Source: Tachypleus tridentatus (taxonomy: Eukaryota > Arthropoda > Merostomata > Xiphosura > Limulidae). Taken from it: DNA of 64,000 bases. The position numbers and the translations under genes are program-made. Under the pieces are notes generated by a model, which ran no database searches, was not told the DNA's origin, and was given only the letters and a program-made list of their open reading frames with translations. Position 1 is the stretch's first letter, and each line of letters opens with the position of its first letter. The stretch is from positions 139,285,009 to 139,349,008 of the forward strand of contig NC_134834.1 in the NCBI RefSeq assembly GCF_004210375.1, given 5' to 3'. This document shows positions 57,301 through 59,590 of this stretch, one piece after another.

Positions 57301-59256
57301 CATGAGGTTAACTCAGTCGAGAGGAAACTATTTAAGATAAAGATATTTTGATTTCTTGAAAGCTCTACACATCAAACGTGTGCCAGATGTTCCTTAAATA
57401 TTGAAGGAATAATTGTAACTTAAATATTAAAAAAAATGTTTTTGTTTTGATATTCAACCTTAAACCTCAATACTTTGATATGTACTATTTAAACAGTTAA
57501 TAAATAATTCACAGTGTTATGTTAGCATGTTTATAATAACAGGCAATTTTCACGTACAGAAGCCTAAAGTATTTGAAACAGTCCTTTCACTTTCGTTTCT
57601 TATATAACAAAGATAAACATTAGTAAGCTCATACGTCACACATGAACATGTAACTAAATGACTGTTATATGTAAAGTGACATAACAAAATATGGAAGTGT
57701 TTTGAATACGGCTTTAATGATACTACGTGAACTACTTTATTTTTGCAGTACGCAGAATTTTAGCACAATTCTGTTTTTCTGTTCTTGATAAAATGTGTTT
57801 CTGAGTATATTTCAGCCTACTGTTGATATGAAACTGTTTAAAACCACTCCAAACTCAGGCGTTGGGAACTCTTTCAATGATGATAAAAGTAACCTAATGC
57901 TGTTGTCTTGCGAGACAAAACCATGTGAATAAAGAGAAAGTAGGCCAAACAATAACTCTTACTTCAAATTACAGAATTTCGTAAGCTTAACTCAACACCT
58001 TCAGACCACTTCAATATTGAAAAACTTTGAATTTTCACTGCTACGAGATGTTCTTTATTTGAAATTAACTTTATGATTTTCTTTTAGTTAAAATTAGAAT
58101 AAAGGTACATAATAAGCAGTTATAACGTTTCCTGAAAGGATTTAATGTTTTCGTAGACTGAACAAAAAACTAAATTTGTTACATTAGCTTAAACCTAATC
58201 TGCCATTTTTAAAACTTACTCAGTTTTTAACTACAAATAATAAGTAAAATGTGAAGTTAACTTATTATGTTATTGTTTAATGAAATACATTTAAGATGAT
58301 GTTTTCATAAAGTGCTAAAGACGAAAACTGAAATAAACATTTCTCAAGTTTGTTTGTTTTGGAATTTCGCACAAAGCTACTTGAGGGCTATCTGTGCTAG
58401 CCGTCCCTAATTTAGCAGTATAAGACTAGAGGGAAGACAGCTAGTCATCACCAACCACCGCCAACTCTTGGGCTACTCTTTTACCAACGAAAAGTGGGAT
58501 TGACCGTCACATTATAACGCCTCCACGGCTGGGAGGGCGAGCATGTTTGGCGCGACTCGGGCGCGAACCCGCGATCCTCAGATTACGAAGCGCACGCCTT
58601 AACGCACTAGGCCATGCCGGGCTGATTTCTCAAGTAAACAAATGAAATGTTGTTCCAATATTTTATCACCATTCTATTTAGCTTTATACCTTGTATCACA
58701 AACCATTTTCCTATAAGTCCAAGATTCAAGCTTTTAAAAAGGTGTCTAACATATAATATACATCATTTTACAACAAAGTTAAAAAATTATTTTTTAAAAT
58801 TGAACTAAAACATATGGAAGAATACCTACATTAAAAACATAGAGTTAAATCCGTTTGAATCCTTAGTATATAGTTCATTTGAGGAATAAAATACAAGTGA
58901 GTTCCAACTTCACCCGCAGTTTTATACGGGGAAATATATATGCCTTTTTTTTTTTTTAGTTTAGCACCAGTTTTGCATGCATCTGTATCCTTGTAAAGTA
59001 ACGATGTGTTTCCAGACTTTTAACGCTAAAATCCGGGGGTAGATTTCCTAGACACTAAAACAACCTAACAAATATGAATGCGTTTAATTTTAAGGTGCAT
59101 AATTACTTGACTTCAATAATTTTGAGGTAAATTAAATAATTTCATGTTTTTTTTCTAGGTCTTGGAATAGGTCTAGCCTTTTTCTTTATTATTCTGGGGA
59201 TCATATTAGGAGCAGTGGCCCTATTCATATACGGATATAGAAAAGCCAACAAGTGA
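9301..59256 (+). CDS. 23-exon gene: LolA-like/PAN-Apple single-pass membrane protein (uncharacterised)
   Basis: Joining 23 GT..AG exons, with phases matching at every junction, gives 961 codons and a TGA stop. Residues 1-22 are a signal peptide (basic start, hydrophobic core, Val-Cys-Gly near the cleavage site). Residues 30-533 form a long ectodomain. Its motifs VRDMTANRWRQC, IDYYFL and FQIPTGLGCE, and the later YTINMDYKNCSI, recall the invertebrate LolA-like family (family match from memory, inferred). Residues about 534-602, 670-746, 747-831 and 832-912 are four PAN/Apple-like modules with six cysteines each. Exons 17-18 form a cysteine-free linker. Residues 930-953 are a transmembrane helix, followed by a short YGYRKANK tail. 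The likely location is the cell surface with the N terminus outside. PAN modules usually bind protein or glycan, and LolA folds bind lipid, so a lipid- or ligand-binding surface protein is possible, but function is unknown. N-glycosylation sequons occur at NGT, NCS, NIS and NVT. Confidence 0.85.
10536..10613 (-). repeat. SINE family A, head fragment
   Basis: Contains gattcgaactcgcgact, cagattacgagtcgaac and ctggccatgccgg. The rest is absent. Head to head with the next fragment. Confidence 0.7.
10614..10660 (+). repeat. SINE family A, divergent head fragment
   Basis: Reads cttgcccggtggttagagc then actcgacttgcaatcc, the same head subtype as 9060. Here too it is paired head to head with a normal A copy. 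Confidence 0.6.
11030..11520 (+). pseudogene. Ty3/Gypsy-type pol relic (RT end to RNase H)
   Basis: Frames, with stops between them, read TEKCDKAF (about 11036), then a degraded ILDTDAS region (LDTVLFDST), then KKELLAVVVFIVQN (about 11240) and HYLCDRKFSIRVDDAS followed by LKWLKNF (11289-11355). These are the RNase H-region landmarks of Gypsy retrotransposons. A degraded EYDLAVLYR follows. No LTR found. Confidence 0.75.
12620..13010 (+). other. Unidentified retroelement-like tail with hammerhead-like motif
   Basis: Higher-complexity DNA than its surroundings, open for short stretches (for example AKDIPVPRVLSETIKALE near 12690) but broken by stops. It ends in the hammerhead-like motif at 12959-12996. 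Possibly the end of a Penelope-like or retrozyme element; not proven. Confidence 0.35.
12959..12996 (+). ncRNA. Hammerhead ribozyme-like core
   Basis: CTGAAGA at 12959-12965 (the CUGANGA box), a hairpin gaaag/ctttc with an 8-base loop (12967-12984), GAAA at 12985-12988, then a short stem III and a GTC cleavage triplet at 12993-12995. One extra base separates the first box from stem II, and stem I is poor. The copy is probably inactive. Confidence 0.5.
15003..15085 (+). CDS. Exon 2: start of the LolA-like ectodomain
   Basis: Acceptor tttctttcag, donor gtaaaa, phase 1 in and 0 out. Encodes LAFPDIFEVAVSKLGYQVTV and a few more residues: an alternating hydrophobic beta-like segment opening the ectodomain. 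The intron before it is about 5.6 kb. Confidence 0.85.
15886..15925 (-). repeat. SINE family A, tail fragment
   Basis: Only aatttt gcacaaagctacacgaggg remains, inside intron 2. Confidence 0.5.
16088..16229 (+). ncRNA. Hammerhead-like structure with long stem I
   Basis: Arms at 16088-16136 and 16178-16229 pair over about 45 bases with some mismatches (gtagagaag with ctcctctac is the inner part). The loop carries CTGACGA at 16148-16154, a weak hairpin, GTAA at 16170-16173 in place of GAAA, and the triplet GTC at 16179-16181 closed by A-T and C-G pairs over a gttg loop. The layout is that of a type I hammerhead. The A to T change in the GAAA box should kill catalysis. Confidence 0.55.
16330..16396 (+). 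repeat. tRNA-like SINE fragment (family C-like)
   Basis: gtgggaaagcggtaagttt, then a degraded B-box (ggggtttgatttt), 77 bases upstream of the exon 3 acceptor. Confidence 0.4.
16473..16608 (+). CDS. Exon 3: ectodomain, first domain
   Basis: Acceptor attcttag, donor gtaaag, phase 0 in and 1 out. Contains FFTEEYYD, a GRLDIL strand, an NGT glycosylation sequon and MLYAYYEETDELFNIV. The helix-then-strand pattern fits the N-terminal part of LolA-like domains in the invertebrate family. Residues 60-104. Confidence 0.87.
17046..17102. repeat. Small duplicated and inverted repeat
   Basis: tacgtcttgtagtctc occurs twice, and gtagtatttcat / atgaaatactac form inverted arms around the first copy. It can fold as a hairpin; likely a replication-slippage scar. 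Confidence 0.6.
17480..18870 (-). pseudogene. LTR-retrotransposon pol relic (RT and RNase H), SINE-interrupted
   Basis: On the - strand: EIDKLL..K (about 18710), SGPYALAV (about 18675), a degraded DLRMLNGATIANSYQLPHP (about 18570), TDLLKGYFKVNLKEK (18475-18525) and a degraded thumb. After the SINE at 17901-18168 comes a 67-codon RNase H segment (17525-17728) with HLVAYLSQNLLEYKKASATT, EKRCLVIV and FVVET. This is the Gypsy-like order RT then RNase H, in antisense to the host gene. Confidence 0.8.
17901..18168 (+). repeat. SINE family A, full length
   Basis: Head ggcatggccaggtggctaag, acgcgggttcaat-type B box, body and (caaaac)n-type tail, all in the + orientation. It is inserted inside the older pol relic, which dates it as younger. 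Confidence 0.88.
19200..19870 (-). pseudogene. gag-like relic of the same antisense retroelement
   Basis: On the - strand, a charged coiled-coil stretch (ELGMKCLEAENKSLEEKLR, about 19770-19830) precedes other broken frames toward the pol relic. Position, order and strand fit gag followed by pol. Frames are badly damaged, so the call depends on context. Confidence 0.5.
20088..20178 (+). repeat. SINE family B, 5' truncated
   Basis: caggtttcaatgggctt, then ggacagagaacagatagc, cattgtgtagctttgtgc and a tail of aaac units. Confidence 0.7.
21144..21289 (+). CDS. Exon 4: ectodomain, first domain
   Basis: Acceptor tatttttcag, donor gtaagt, phase 1 in and 0 out. Begins GPCKVTPITS and includes LLGPSAMFRHGYLDY. 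A GPSA(L/M)F.F-type motif is a marker I recall from the LolA-like family. Residues 105-153. Confidence 0.87.
21990..22095 (-). repeat. SINE family B copy
   Basis: Reversed: gcataaagctacacaatg, gggtatcgaaacctggtttc, tactactgtgccactagg. No (aaac)n tail is visible. Confidence 0.7.
23018..23282 (-). repeat. SINE family A, full length
   Basis: tttgtttgttttggaatttc at the left and ccacctagccatgctgggcc at the right. The head lacks about 10 bases around the B box (gtatttgaacacccgacc). Confidence 0.85.
24420..24498 (+). other. Cassette-like alternative (possible poison) exon
   Basis: This 79-base segment has a good acceptor (tttctttccag) and a donor (gtacta), and is open in the frame continuing from exon 4. 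It is not a multiple of three. Including it shifts exon 5 into a frame that hits TAA soon after its start, before the VRDMT motif codons are read. Skipping it restores the family-like join. It may be a regulated poison exon or chance. Confidence 0.35.
24579..24684 (+). CDS. Exon 5: ectodomain with VRxxxxxxWxxC motif
   Basis: Acceptor ttttcttag, donor gtgaga, phase 0 in and 1 out. Joins directly to exon 4 in frame. Encodes VYMGKESSPGVRDMT then ANRWRQCL and IDYYFL. This matches the V-R-x-I-P-x-x-x-W-x-x-C...W-Y-F pattern of the LolA-like family. Residues 154-188. Confidence 0.88.
25443..25711 (-). repeat. SINE family A, full length
   Basis: All parts present from gcttttaatttcacgcaaag to ctggccatgccgag, with an intact gattcgaactcgtgacc B-box arm. 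It lies in intron 5, 257 bases before exon 6. Confidence 0.85.
25968..26137 (+). CDS. Exon 6: ectodomain, second half of the first domain
   Basis: Acceptor ttgtttcag, donor gtaatg, phase 1 in and 0 out. Encodes SYFTDSTWENYLGDKNLPVP, a beta strand LRIVIKSKD and FLKFIPFIENPSNVFQ, which runs into the next exon's IPTGLGCE. The P..VFQ-P.G..C junction is typical of the LolA-like family. Residues 189-245. Confidence 0.88.
26906..27058 (+). CDS. Exon 7: start of the second ectodomain segment
   Basis: Acceptor tttatctatag, donor gtaagt, phase 0 in and 0 out, 51 codons. Starts IPTGLGCERLAQGLKKPVDL and ends in a strand AYSYSINFK. An acidic/basic stretch (VPKEEETNK) is a probable surface loop. Residues 246-296. 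Confidence 0.88.
27059..28975 (+). other. Intron 7 (1.9 kb)
   Basis: AT-rich. A weak tRNA-like fragment may lie at 27840-27955 (gaaccgaacctgcga, taggccacac). The ORF at 28219-28518 on the - strand shows no recognisable feature. Confidence 0.4.
28976..29096 (+). CDS. Exon 8: second ectodomain segment
   Basis: Acceptor cccctacag, donor gtaagt, phase 0 in and 1 out. Encodes VIYSRDSEHLVHTYNKWERS and SLKDVYGFKD, repeating the strand pattern of exon 3 (IDIL..YAYY), as expected of a tandem domain. Residues 297-336. Confidence 0.86.
29640..29820. repeat. Diverged direct repeat, copy 1
   Basis: Shares blocks with 30310-30470: tcatcat..tctttcttc, a core of agcaaaaca.tctt, and attattattttt.tatg. The order is conserved, with roughly two thirds identity by eye. 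The element is not identified. Confidence 0.4.
30128..30232 (+). repeat. SINE family C copy
   Basis: Family C has a tRNA-like head with a (g)gttcgattcc B box, then ggctcagcagatag and gatgtggcttt(g)ct followed by an aaaccaaaacacacac tail. Here: gacgttcgattcctctcac, ggactcagcagatagtctg. Confidence 0.7.
30310..30470. repeat. Diverged direct repeat, copy 2
   Basis: Second copy of the block at 29640-29820, with an interstitial difference around cttgttatagcagtaac. The two copies are separated by a family C SINE. Confidence 0.4.
30537..30980. mobile_element. Inverted-repeat element (MITE-like), about 0.44 kb
   Basis: Left arm 30537-30630 and right arm 30896-30980 are reverse complements at roughly 70-75% by eye. 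The best blocks are tatgtagggct with aagccctacgtaga, gagaag..aaccaaccaaa with gtttggttacgttttctc, and aatggaagt with acttccatt. There is no ORF inside. The pattern fits a non-autonomous DNA transposon; target-site duplications were not identified. Confidence 0.55.
31500..31628 (-). repeat. SINE family B/C-like copy, diverged
   Basis: agtttgtttgtttttaatcac, then acaaagctgtacattcg, and near the far end ccgctaagccactatgaggg. The B-box region is lost. Confidence 0.5.
31700..31812 (-). repeat. SINE family C copy
   Basis: Reversed: tttttatagcaaaaccacat, ggggctatttgatgtg, ggaatcaaacccctgattttg and ccgttctcccaccggg. Confidence 0.72.
31821..32055 (-). repeat. SINE family A with internal deletions
   Basis: The body lacks the segment around ctagagggaaggcagctag and part of ccacggctgaaag. 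The head is intact (gatctaaacccgcgactc, cacctggccttgccg). Confidence 0.8.
32596..32750 (+). CDS. Exon 9: second ectodomain segment
   Basis: Acceptor ttttttag, donor gtttgt, phase 1 in and 0 out. Encodes LYTINMDYKNCSI, with the NCS sequon, then LYLPFKRELLLTNPNI and FYYMGE. The Y.I....C.I motif parallels the exon 3/4 junction (FNIVGNGPCKV). Residues 337-388. Confidence 0.87.
33756..33911 (+). repeat. Tandem repeat, 52 bp x 3
   Basis: Three copies of a 52-base unit beginning gatcaggatgtgaaatacg and ending attggtgacttggt. Copies 2 and 3 are identical, and copy 1 differs at one base (tttctgg versus tttgtgg). The array ends 48 bases before the exon 10 acceptor. Confidence 0.92.
33960..34070 (+). 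CDS. Exon 10: second ectodomain segment
   Basis: Acceptor ttaacttag, donor gtgagt, phase 0 in and 0 out, 37 codons. Encodes SEERNIPVSVFEKKVKMF and ILSAFVVITRYYTS. A 52-bp triplicated repeat ends 48 bases before the acceptor. Residues 389-425. Confidence 0.85.
34939..35028 (+). CDS. Exon 11: second ectodomain segment
   Basis: Acceptor gttacacag, donor gtatgt, phase 0 in and 0 out, 30 codons. Encodes NEVSYGSDRVETQVPIRVTL and RAYDDLKKPK. The VP(I/V)R strand after a long loop fits the end of a LolA-like domain. Residues 426-455. Confidence 0.85.
35612..35717 (+). repeat. SINE family B copy
   Basis: tggcactaagtccacggact, agaaacccggttcag, agatagcccattgcgtag and ctttgtgcttaactttaaac. An indel disrupts the B box and following segment. 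Confidence 0.7.
36353..36471 (-). repeat. SINE family B copy
   Basis: Reversed, from tttgtttgtaattaagcac to cgctgtaccactgggggac, with a readable tatcgaaatctggattctag head. It abuts the palindrome that begins at 36519. Confidence 0.78.
36519..36914. repeat. Long palindrome (about 185-200 bp arms)
   Basis: The left arm begins agtgaacataattacattct, and the right arm ends taatgtaatta-type sequence, with aaggaaggactgcgtt/aacgcagtccttcctt, acgctgcatca/tgatgcagcg and gccgaaacaaa/tttgtttcggc as matching blocks. At the centre, gggtaca/tgtaccc closes a small loop near 36700. A 30-base block of the right arm (agttaaaata.caaattatat) recurs at 37523-37545, just after the Penelope-like relic. Confidence 0.8.
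37031..37440 (+). pseudogene. Penelope-like element: zinc-finger plus GIY-YIG endonuclease relic
   Basis: First frame: TDCRNCNDAYVTKCNSKRCF, TCPALNTFHHIT, then YLLTCTKCNMKYVGQTSNSL. After a frameshift near 37240: LKHFRIHLF, ILEIVNK and LQREHFYILKHRTSYPL, with a degraded GLN end. The Cys-rich linker followed by the GIY-YIG core (YLL..KYVGQT) and late Glu is characteristic of Penelope-like retroelements. The RT part is missing. Confidence 0.85.
38787..38841 (+). CDS. Exon 12 (tentative): ENIFDDTPDD segment
   Basis: This 55-base piece is needed because exon 11 ends in phase 0 and exon 13 requires phase 1. It reads EENIFDDTPDDVRLRCPD, resembling the N-I-(Y/F)-D-F-..D motif I recall at this point in the family. 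The acceptor (aacaag) has no good pyrimidine tract and the donor is gtattt, so one or both boundaries may be wrong. A better tract precedes gtaag at 38763-38765, but that acceptor does not keep frame. Confidence 0.4.
38951..39066 (+). CDS. Exon 13: helix-rich ectodomain segment
   Basis: Acceptor tatatttcag, donor gtatgt, phase 1 in and 0 out. Encodes a probable helix (YDVLKSLPIVAAIKQNFLQQ) followed by ADISPLRIPKVM. Together with exon 14 it forms an alpha-beta unit with I.PLR(I/V)...V.V.F....V wording like the C-terminal module of LolA-like invertebrate proteins. Residues 474-512. Confidence 0.84.
39402..39465 (+). CDS. Exon 14: end of the LolA-like region
   Basis: Acceptor tatgttttag, donor gtaagt, phase 0 in and 1 out. 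Encodes VDFTTKEMFITALLLERPPY, a beta strand pair closing the exon 13 unit. Residues 513-533. Confidence 0.85.
39466..42348 (+). other. Intron 14 (2.9 kb)
   Basis: Carries one SINE-B copy (41.2 kb) and a loose local duplication around 40000-40090 (acattctctagt occurs twice). No gene seen. The two opposing ORFs at 41157-41405 both lie in the SINE. Confidence 0.5.
41222..41338 (-). repeat. SINE family B copy
   Basis: Reversed: gtatgcacaaatcttcacaa, gtctatctgtgctctgcc, tcgaaacccggtttctagcg, cagacataccgctgtgccac. The head is nearly consensus. Confidence 0.8.
42349..42460 (+). CDS. Exon 15: PAN/Apple module 1, first half
   Basis: Acceptor ggatttag, donor gtatgt, phase 1 in and 2 out. Encodes FDLVISKGLREPSATFGI then SEDCAKACLESFVEC. 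The C-x3-C pair on a helix is the PAN/Apple hallmark. This is the only module split by an intron inside the domain. Residues 534-570. Confidence 0.85.
42461..44052 (+). other. Intron 15 (1.6 kb)
   Basis: AT-rich with one SINE-C copy near 43.5 kb. Nothing else recognised. Confidence 0.45.
43497..43606 (-). repeat. SINE family C copy
   Basis: Reversed: tttattttatagcaaagtt, gggacatcgaacctctta, ttttagcgttgtaaatccat, cttaccgttataccagcgg. The final accgttataccagcggt-type sequence makes a short local palindrome with the bases that follow. Confidence 0.7.
44053..44147 (+). CDS. Exon 16: PAN/Apple module 1, second half
   Basis: Acceptor atgtgtttcag, donor gtaagt, phase 2 in and 1 out. Encodes GFAYCGATCYFTSKEYSED and ends NDCDFYK. 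It supplies the last three of the module's six cysteines in the usual C..C....C order. Residues 571-602. Confidence 0.87.
44329..44603 (-). repeat. SINE family A, full length, low divergence
   Basis: Close to the apparent consensus (gagggctatctgtgctagcc, gtgtaagactagagggaagg, gaacccgcgaccctcggatt). It belongs, with the copy at 58349, to a subtype with gggcgcgaacccgcga in the B-box arm. Likely a recent insertion. Confidence 0.9.
45272..45548 (+). repeat. SINE family A, full length
   Basis: Head ggcatggacaagtggttaag, B-box-like gcgtttgaatctg, complete body, tail gcgaaattaaaaaacaaac. Confidence 0.86.
45800..45925 (+). repeat. SINE family C, best copy
   Basis: Complete in the + orientation: cccctgctcgtacagtggta, agtctccggattagcaatgc, caggggttcgattccccttg (B box), ggctcagcagatagctgg, gtggctttgctaaaagaa and an (ac)n tail. 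It defines the family in this window. Confidence 0.82.
46655..46770 (-). repeat. SINE family B copy, tail degraded
   Basis: tactggtatcgaaacctggt and cttacagctcagacacttgg mark the reversed head. The body is diverged. Confidence 0.65.
46858..47006 (-). repeat. SINE family A, partial
   Basis: caacaccaccacttttgggc, gatccgaacttgcaaccc, ccacaaggtcatgccaag: head plus half of the body. One of the more diverged A copies. Confidence 0.7.
47254..47508 (-). repeat. SINE family A with deletion
   Basis: tttgtttgtttgatttgaat through to ccacctggctttactaagcc. It lacks the cggctgaaagggcgagc segment. Confidence 0.8.
47685..47797 (+). CDS. Exon 17: cysteine-free linker
   Basis: Acceptor gttgtaattag, donor gtagta, phase 1 in and 0 out. 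Encodes LIKEEDATPTMDVVASRL and GSVRRGEFYFTIRTADDE. No cysteine and no recognised domain; it forms a single unit with exon 18 between PAN modules 1 and 2. Residues 603-640. Confidence 0.8.
48323..48403 (-). repeat. SINE family B, partial
   Basis: gagcagaaatctactcaaag, gggctatctgtgctcttc, gtatcgaaacccggattc. The far end of the head is missing. Confidence 0.65.
48789..48861 (+). CDS. Exon 18: cysteine-free linker, second part
   Basis: Acceptor acttgtgcag, donor gtgagt, phase 0 in and 1 out. Encodes TTYKALEFYDKLASGINGFE and ends QRPS. The first part is a probable amphipathic helix. Residues 641-664. Confidence 0.8.
49645..49694 (-). repeat. SINE family B, tail fragment
   Basis: ggtttattattaggcacaaa followed by gttacaccatgggctt only. 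Confidence 0.5.
49730..49856 (-). repeat. SINE family B, full length
   Basis: atttgtttgtttgtgattaa, tggtatcgaaacccggttac, gcatgccactgtgccactgg. All landmarks present. Confidence 0.8.
50560..50805 (+). CDS. Exon 19: PAN/Apple module 2 (whole domain)
   Basis: Acceptor aaattttcag, donor gtaagt, phase 1 in and 1 out. Encodes one complete module: FTVYKYTTKFY strand, TFETCKRACIDLPLCESLSY helix region, then C, ECLLS and QCVIL. Six cysteines. The symmetric 1-1 phase makes it a shuffle-ready cassette. Residues 665-746. Confidence 0.9.
51526..51780 (+). CDS. Exon 20: PAN/Apple module 3 (whole domain)
   Basis: Acceptor atttctaaag, donor gtaagt, phase 1 in and 1 out. Begins NYVDAYERLPGITVG, then FNISDLNECAKACSTEG, QCKSFDHCPQ, SCLLHEIHFLD and VCGHYS. 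Six cysteines and a glycosylation sequon (NIS). Most similar to module 4 (exon 21) in spacing and in the SFD.C and SCLL motifs, which suggests recent tandem duplication. Residues 747-831. Confidence 0.9.
52696..52953 (+). CDS. Exon 21: PAN/Apple module 4 (whole domain)
   Basis: Acceptor aaaatttag, donor gtgagt, phase 1 in and 1 out. Begins DYIYDFKQTDGKKVNG, then ELQNVTAKHCAKRCVENAEF, SCQSFDFC, TCLLIGKG and VCAHYEYLG. Six cysteines plus an NVT sequon. Sister module of exon 20. Residues 832-917. Confidence 0.9.
53890..54163 (+). repeat. SINE family A, full length
   Basis: ggtctggcatgatcagatgg at the head, gctggtttgagtccttgtc B-box arm, gcgcgaaatttaaaacaaac at the tail. Confidence 0.85.
54430..55270 (-). 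pseudogene. LTR-retrotransposon gag relic
   Basis: Reading the - strand: an N-terminal MVSPSIGQLDRCNKSEMVEI region (about 55155), LVDDDLLSKEVFGEVE (about 55020-54975) and a Glu/Lys-rich coiled coil (QLKLKEIELEEAERENKRLE). Next come ANISNSL-like then WNGHRKWALLLQRF, then in another frame ILTGKAQEAYAFLSL (about 54650), ELIPEAYSKSF and FDRWC...FDKLAQLCPTEEF. This follows, block by block, the SCAN-like gag of arthropod Gypsy-type elements (LLQ.LTGKAQEAY). It carries several stops and shifts. No pol follows. Confidence 0.78.
55886..55972 (+). repeat. SINE family B, 5' truncated
   Basis: cgctagaaaccaggttttg, tggtgggtatagcacagata, ggctttgtgcttaacttc. Confidence 0.7.
56486..56521 (+). CDS. Exon 22: 36-base stalk exon
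   Basis: Acceptor cctgtatag, donor gtgggt, phase 1 in and 1 out. Encodes only PSLDERSRYST plus split codons, a short juxtamembrane stalk. It is symmetric, so skipping it would keep frame. Residues 918-929. Confidence 0.7.
58349..58623 (-). repeat. SINE family A, full length, low divergence
   Basis: Near-identical in long stretches to the copy at 44329, including the gggcgcgaacccgcga variant and gggagggcgagcatgtttgg. Probably the same young subfamily. Confidence 0.9.
59010..59052 (+). repeat. SINE family C, head scrap
   Basis: tttccagacttttaacgcta followed by aaatccgggggtagatttcc, 107 bases before the final exon's acceptor. Confidence 0.45.
59159..59256 (+). CDS. Exon 23: transmembrane helix and C-terminal tail
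   Basis: Acceptor tttttctag, phase 1 in. Encodes LGIGLAFFFIILGIILGAVA then LFIYGYRKANK and TGA. The helix is about 24 residues with GxxxG-like glycine spacing, and the basic tail fits the inside-positive rule. Residues 930-961. Confidence 0.92.
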
Positions 59257-59590
59257 AGAATTTTCAACAAGTGGTGTTTCATGCCGATATTCGCATAGCT
59301 CACTTTTATTGTATTTAATGACTTTCGTCGTTAGTTCTTGAAGTGTGAAGACGAGTGTTTAACAAAATAATTTAAGTTGTATTGTTCTCTATGTTTCATA
59401 AAGTACTGGAACGACTTTATTCTTCAAATACATAAACTCAAAACACAATTACTGTCCAAACTATTATGTAGCACACAGTAACCGTAAGATAACATATATT
59501 TAAACCGTTGTATAAATTTGGATTAGTTTAATTCACCTTAGCTATACTTCGTTGATCATTATAAATAAAATACAATTAAAGCAAGATTTC
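59257..59590 (+). other. 3' UTR
   Basis: AT-rich sequence with no further splice-compatible ORF after the TGA at 59254-59256. It ends near the AATAAA at 59564, giving a 3' UTR of roughly 0.33 kb. Confidence 0.6.
59564..59569 (+). promoter_or_regulatory. Polyadenylation signal AATAAA
   Basis: First canonical AATAAA after the stop codon, about 310 bases downstream. Cleavage is expected 10-30 bases later. Confidence 0.6.

Larger units (their letters stand above)
56522..59158 (+). other. Intron 22 (2.6 kb)
   Basis: AT-rich with one full SINE-A near 58.35 kb and a small C-type scrap at 59.01 kb. Nothing else recognised. Confidence 0.5.
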
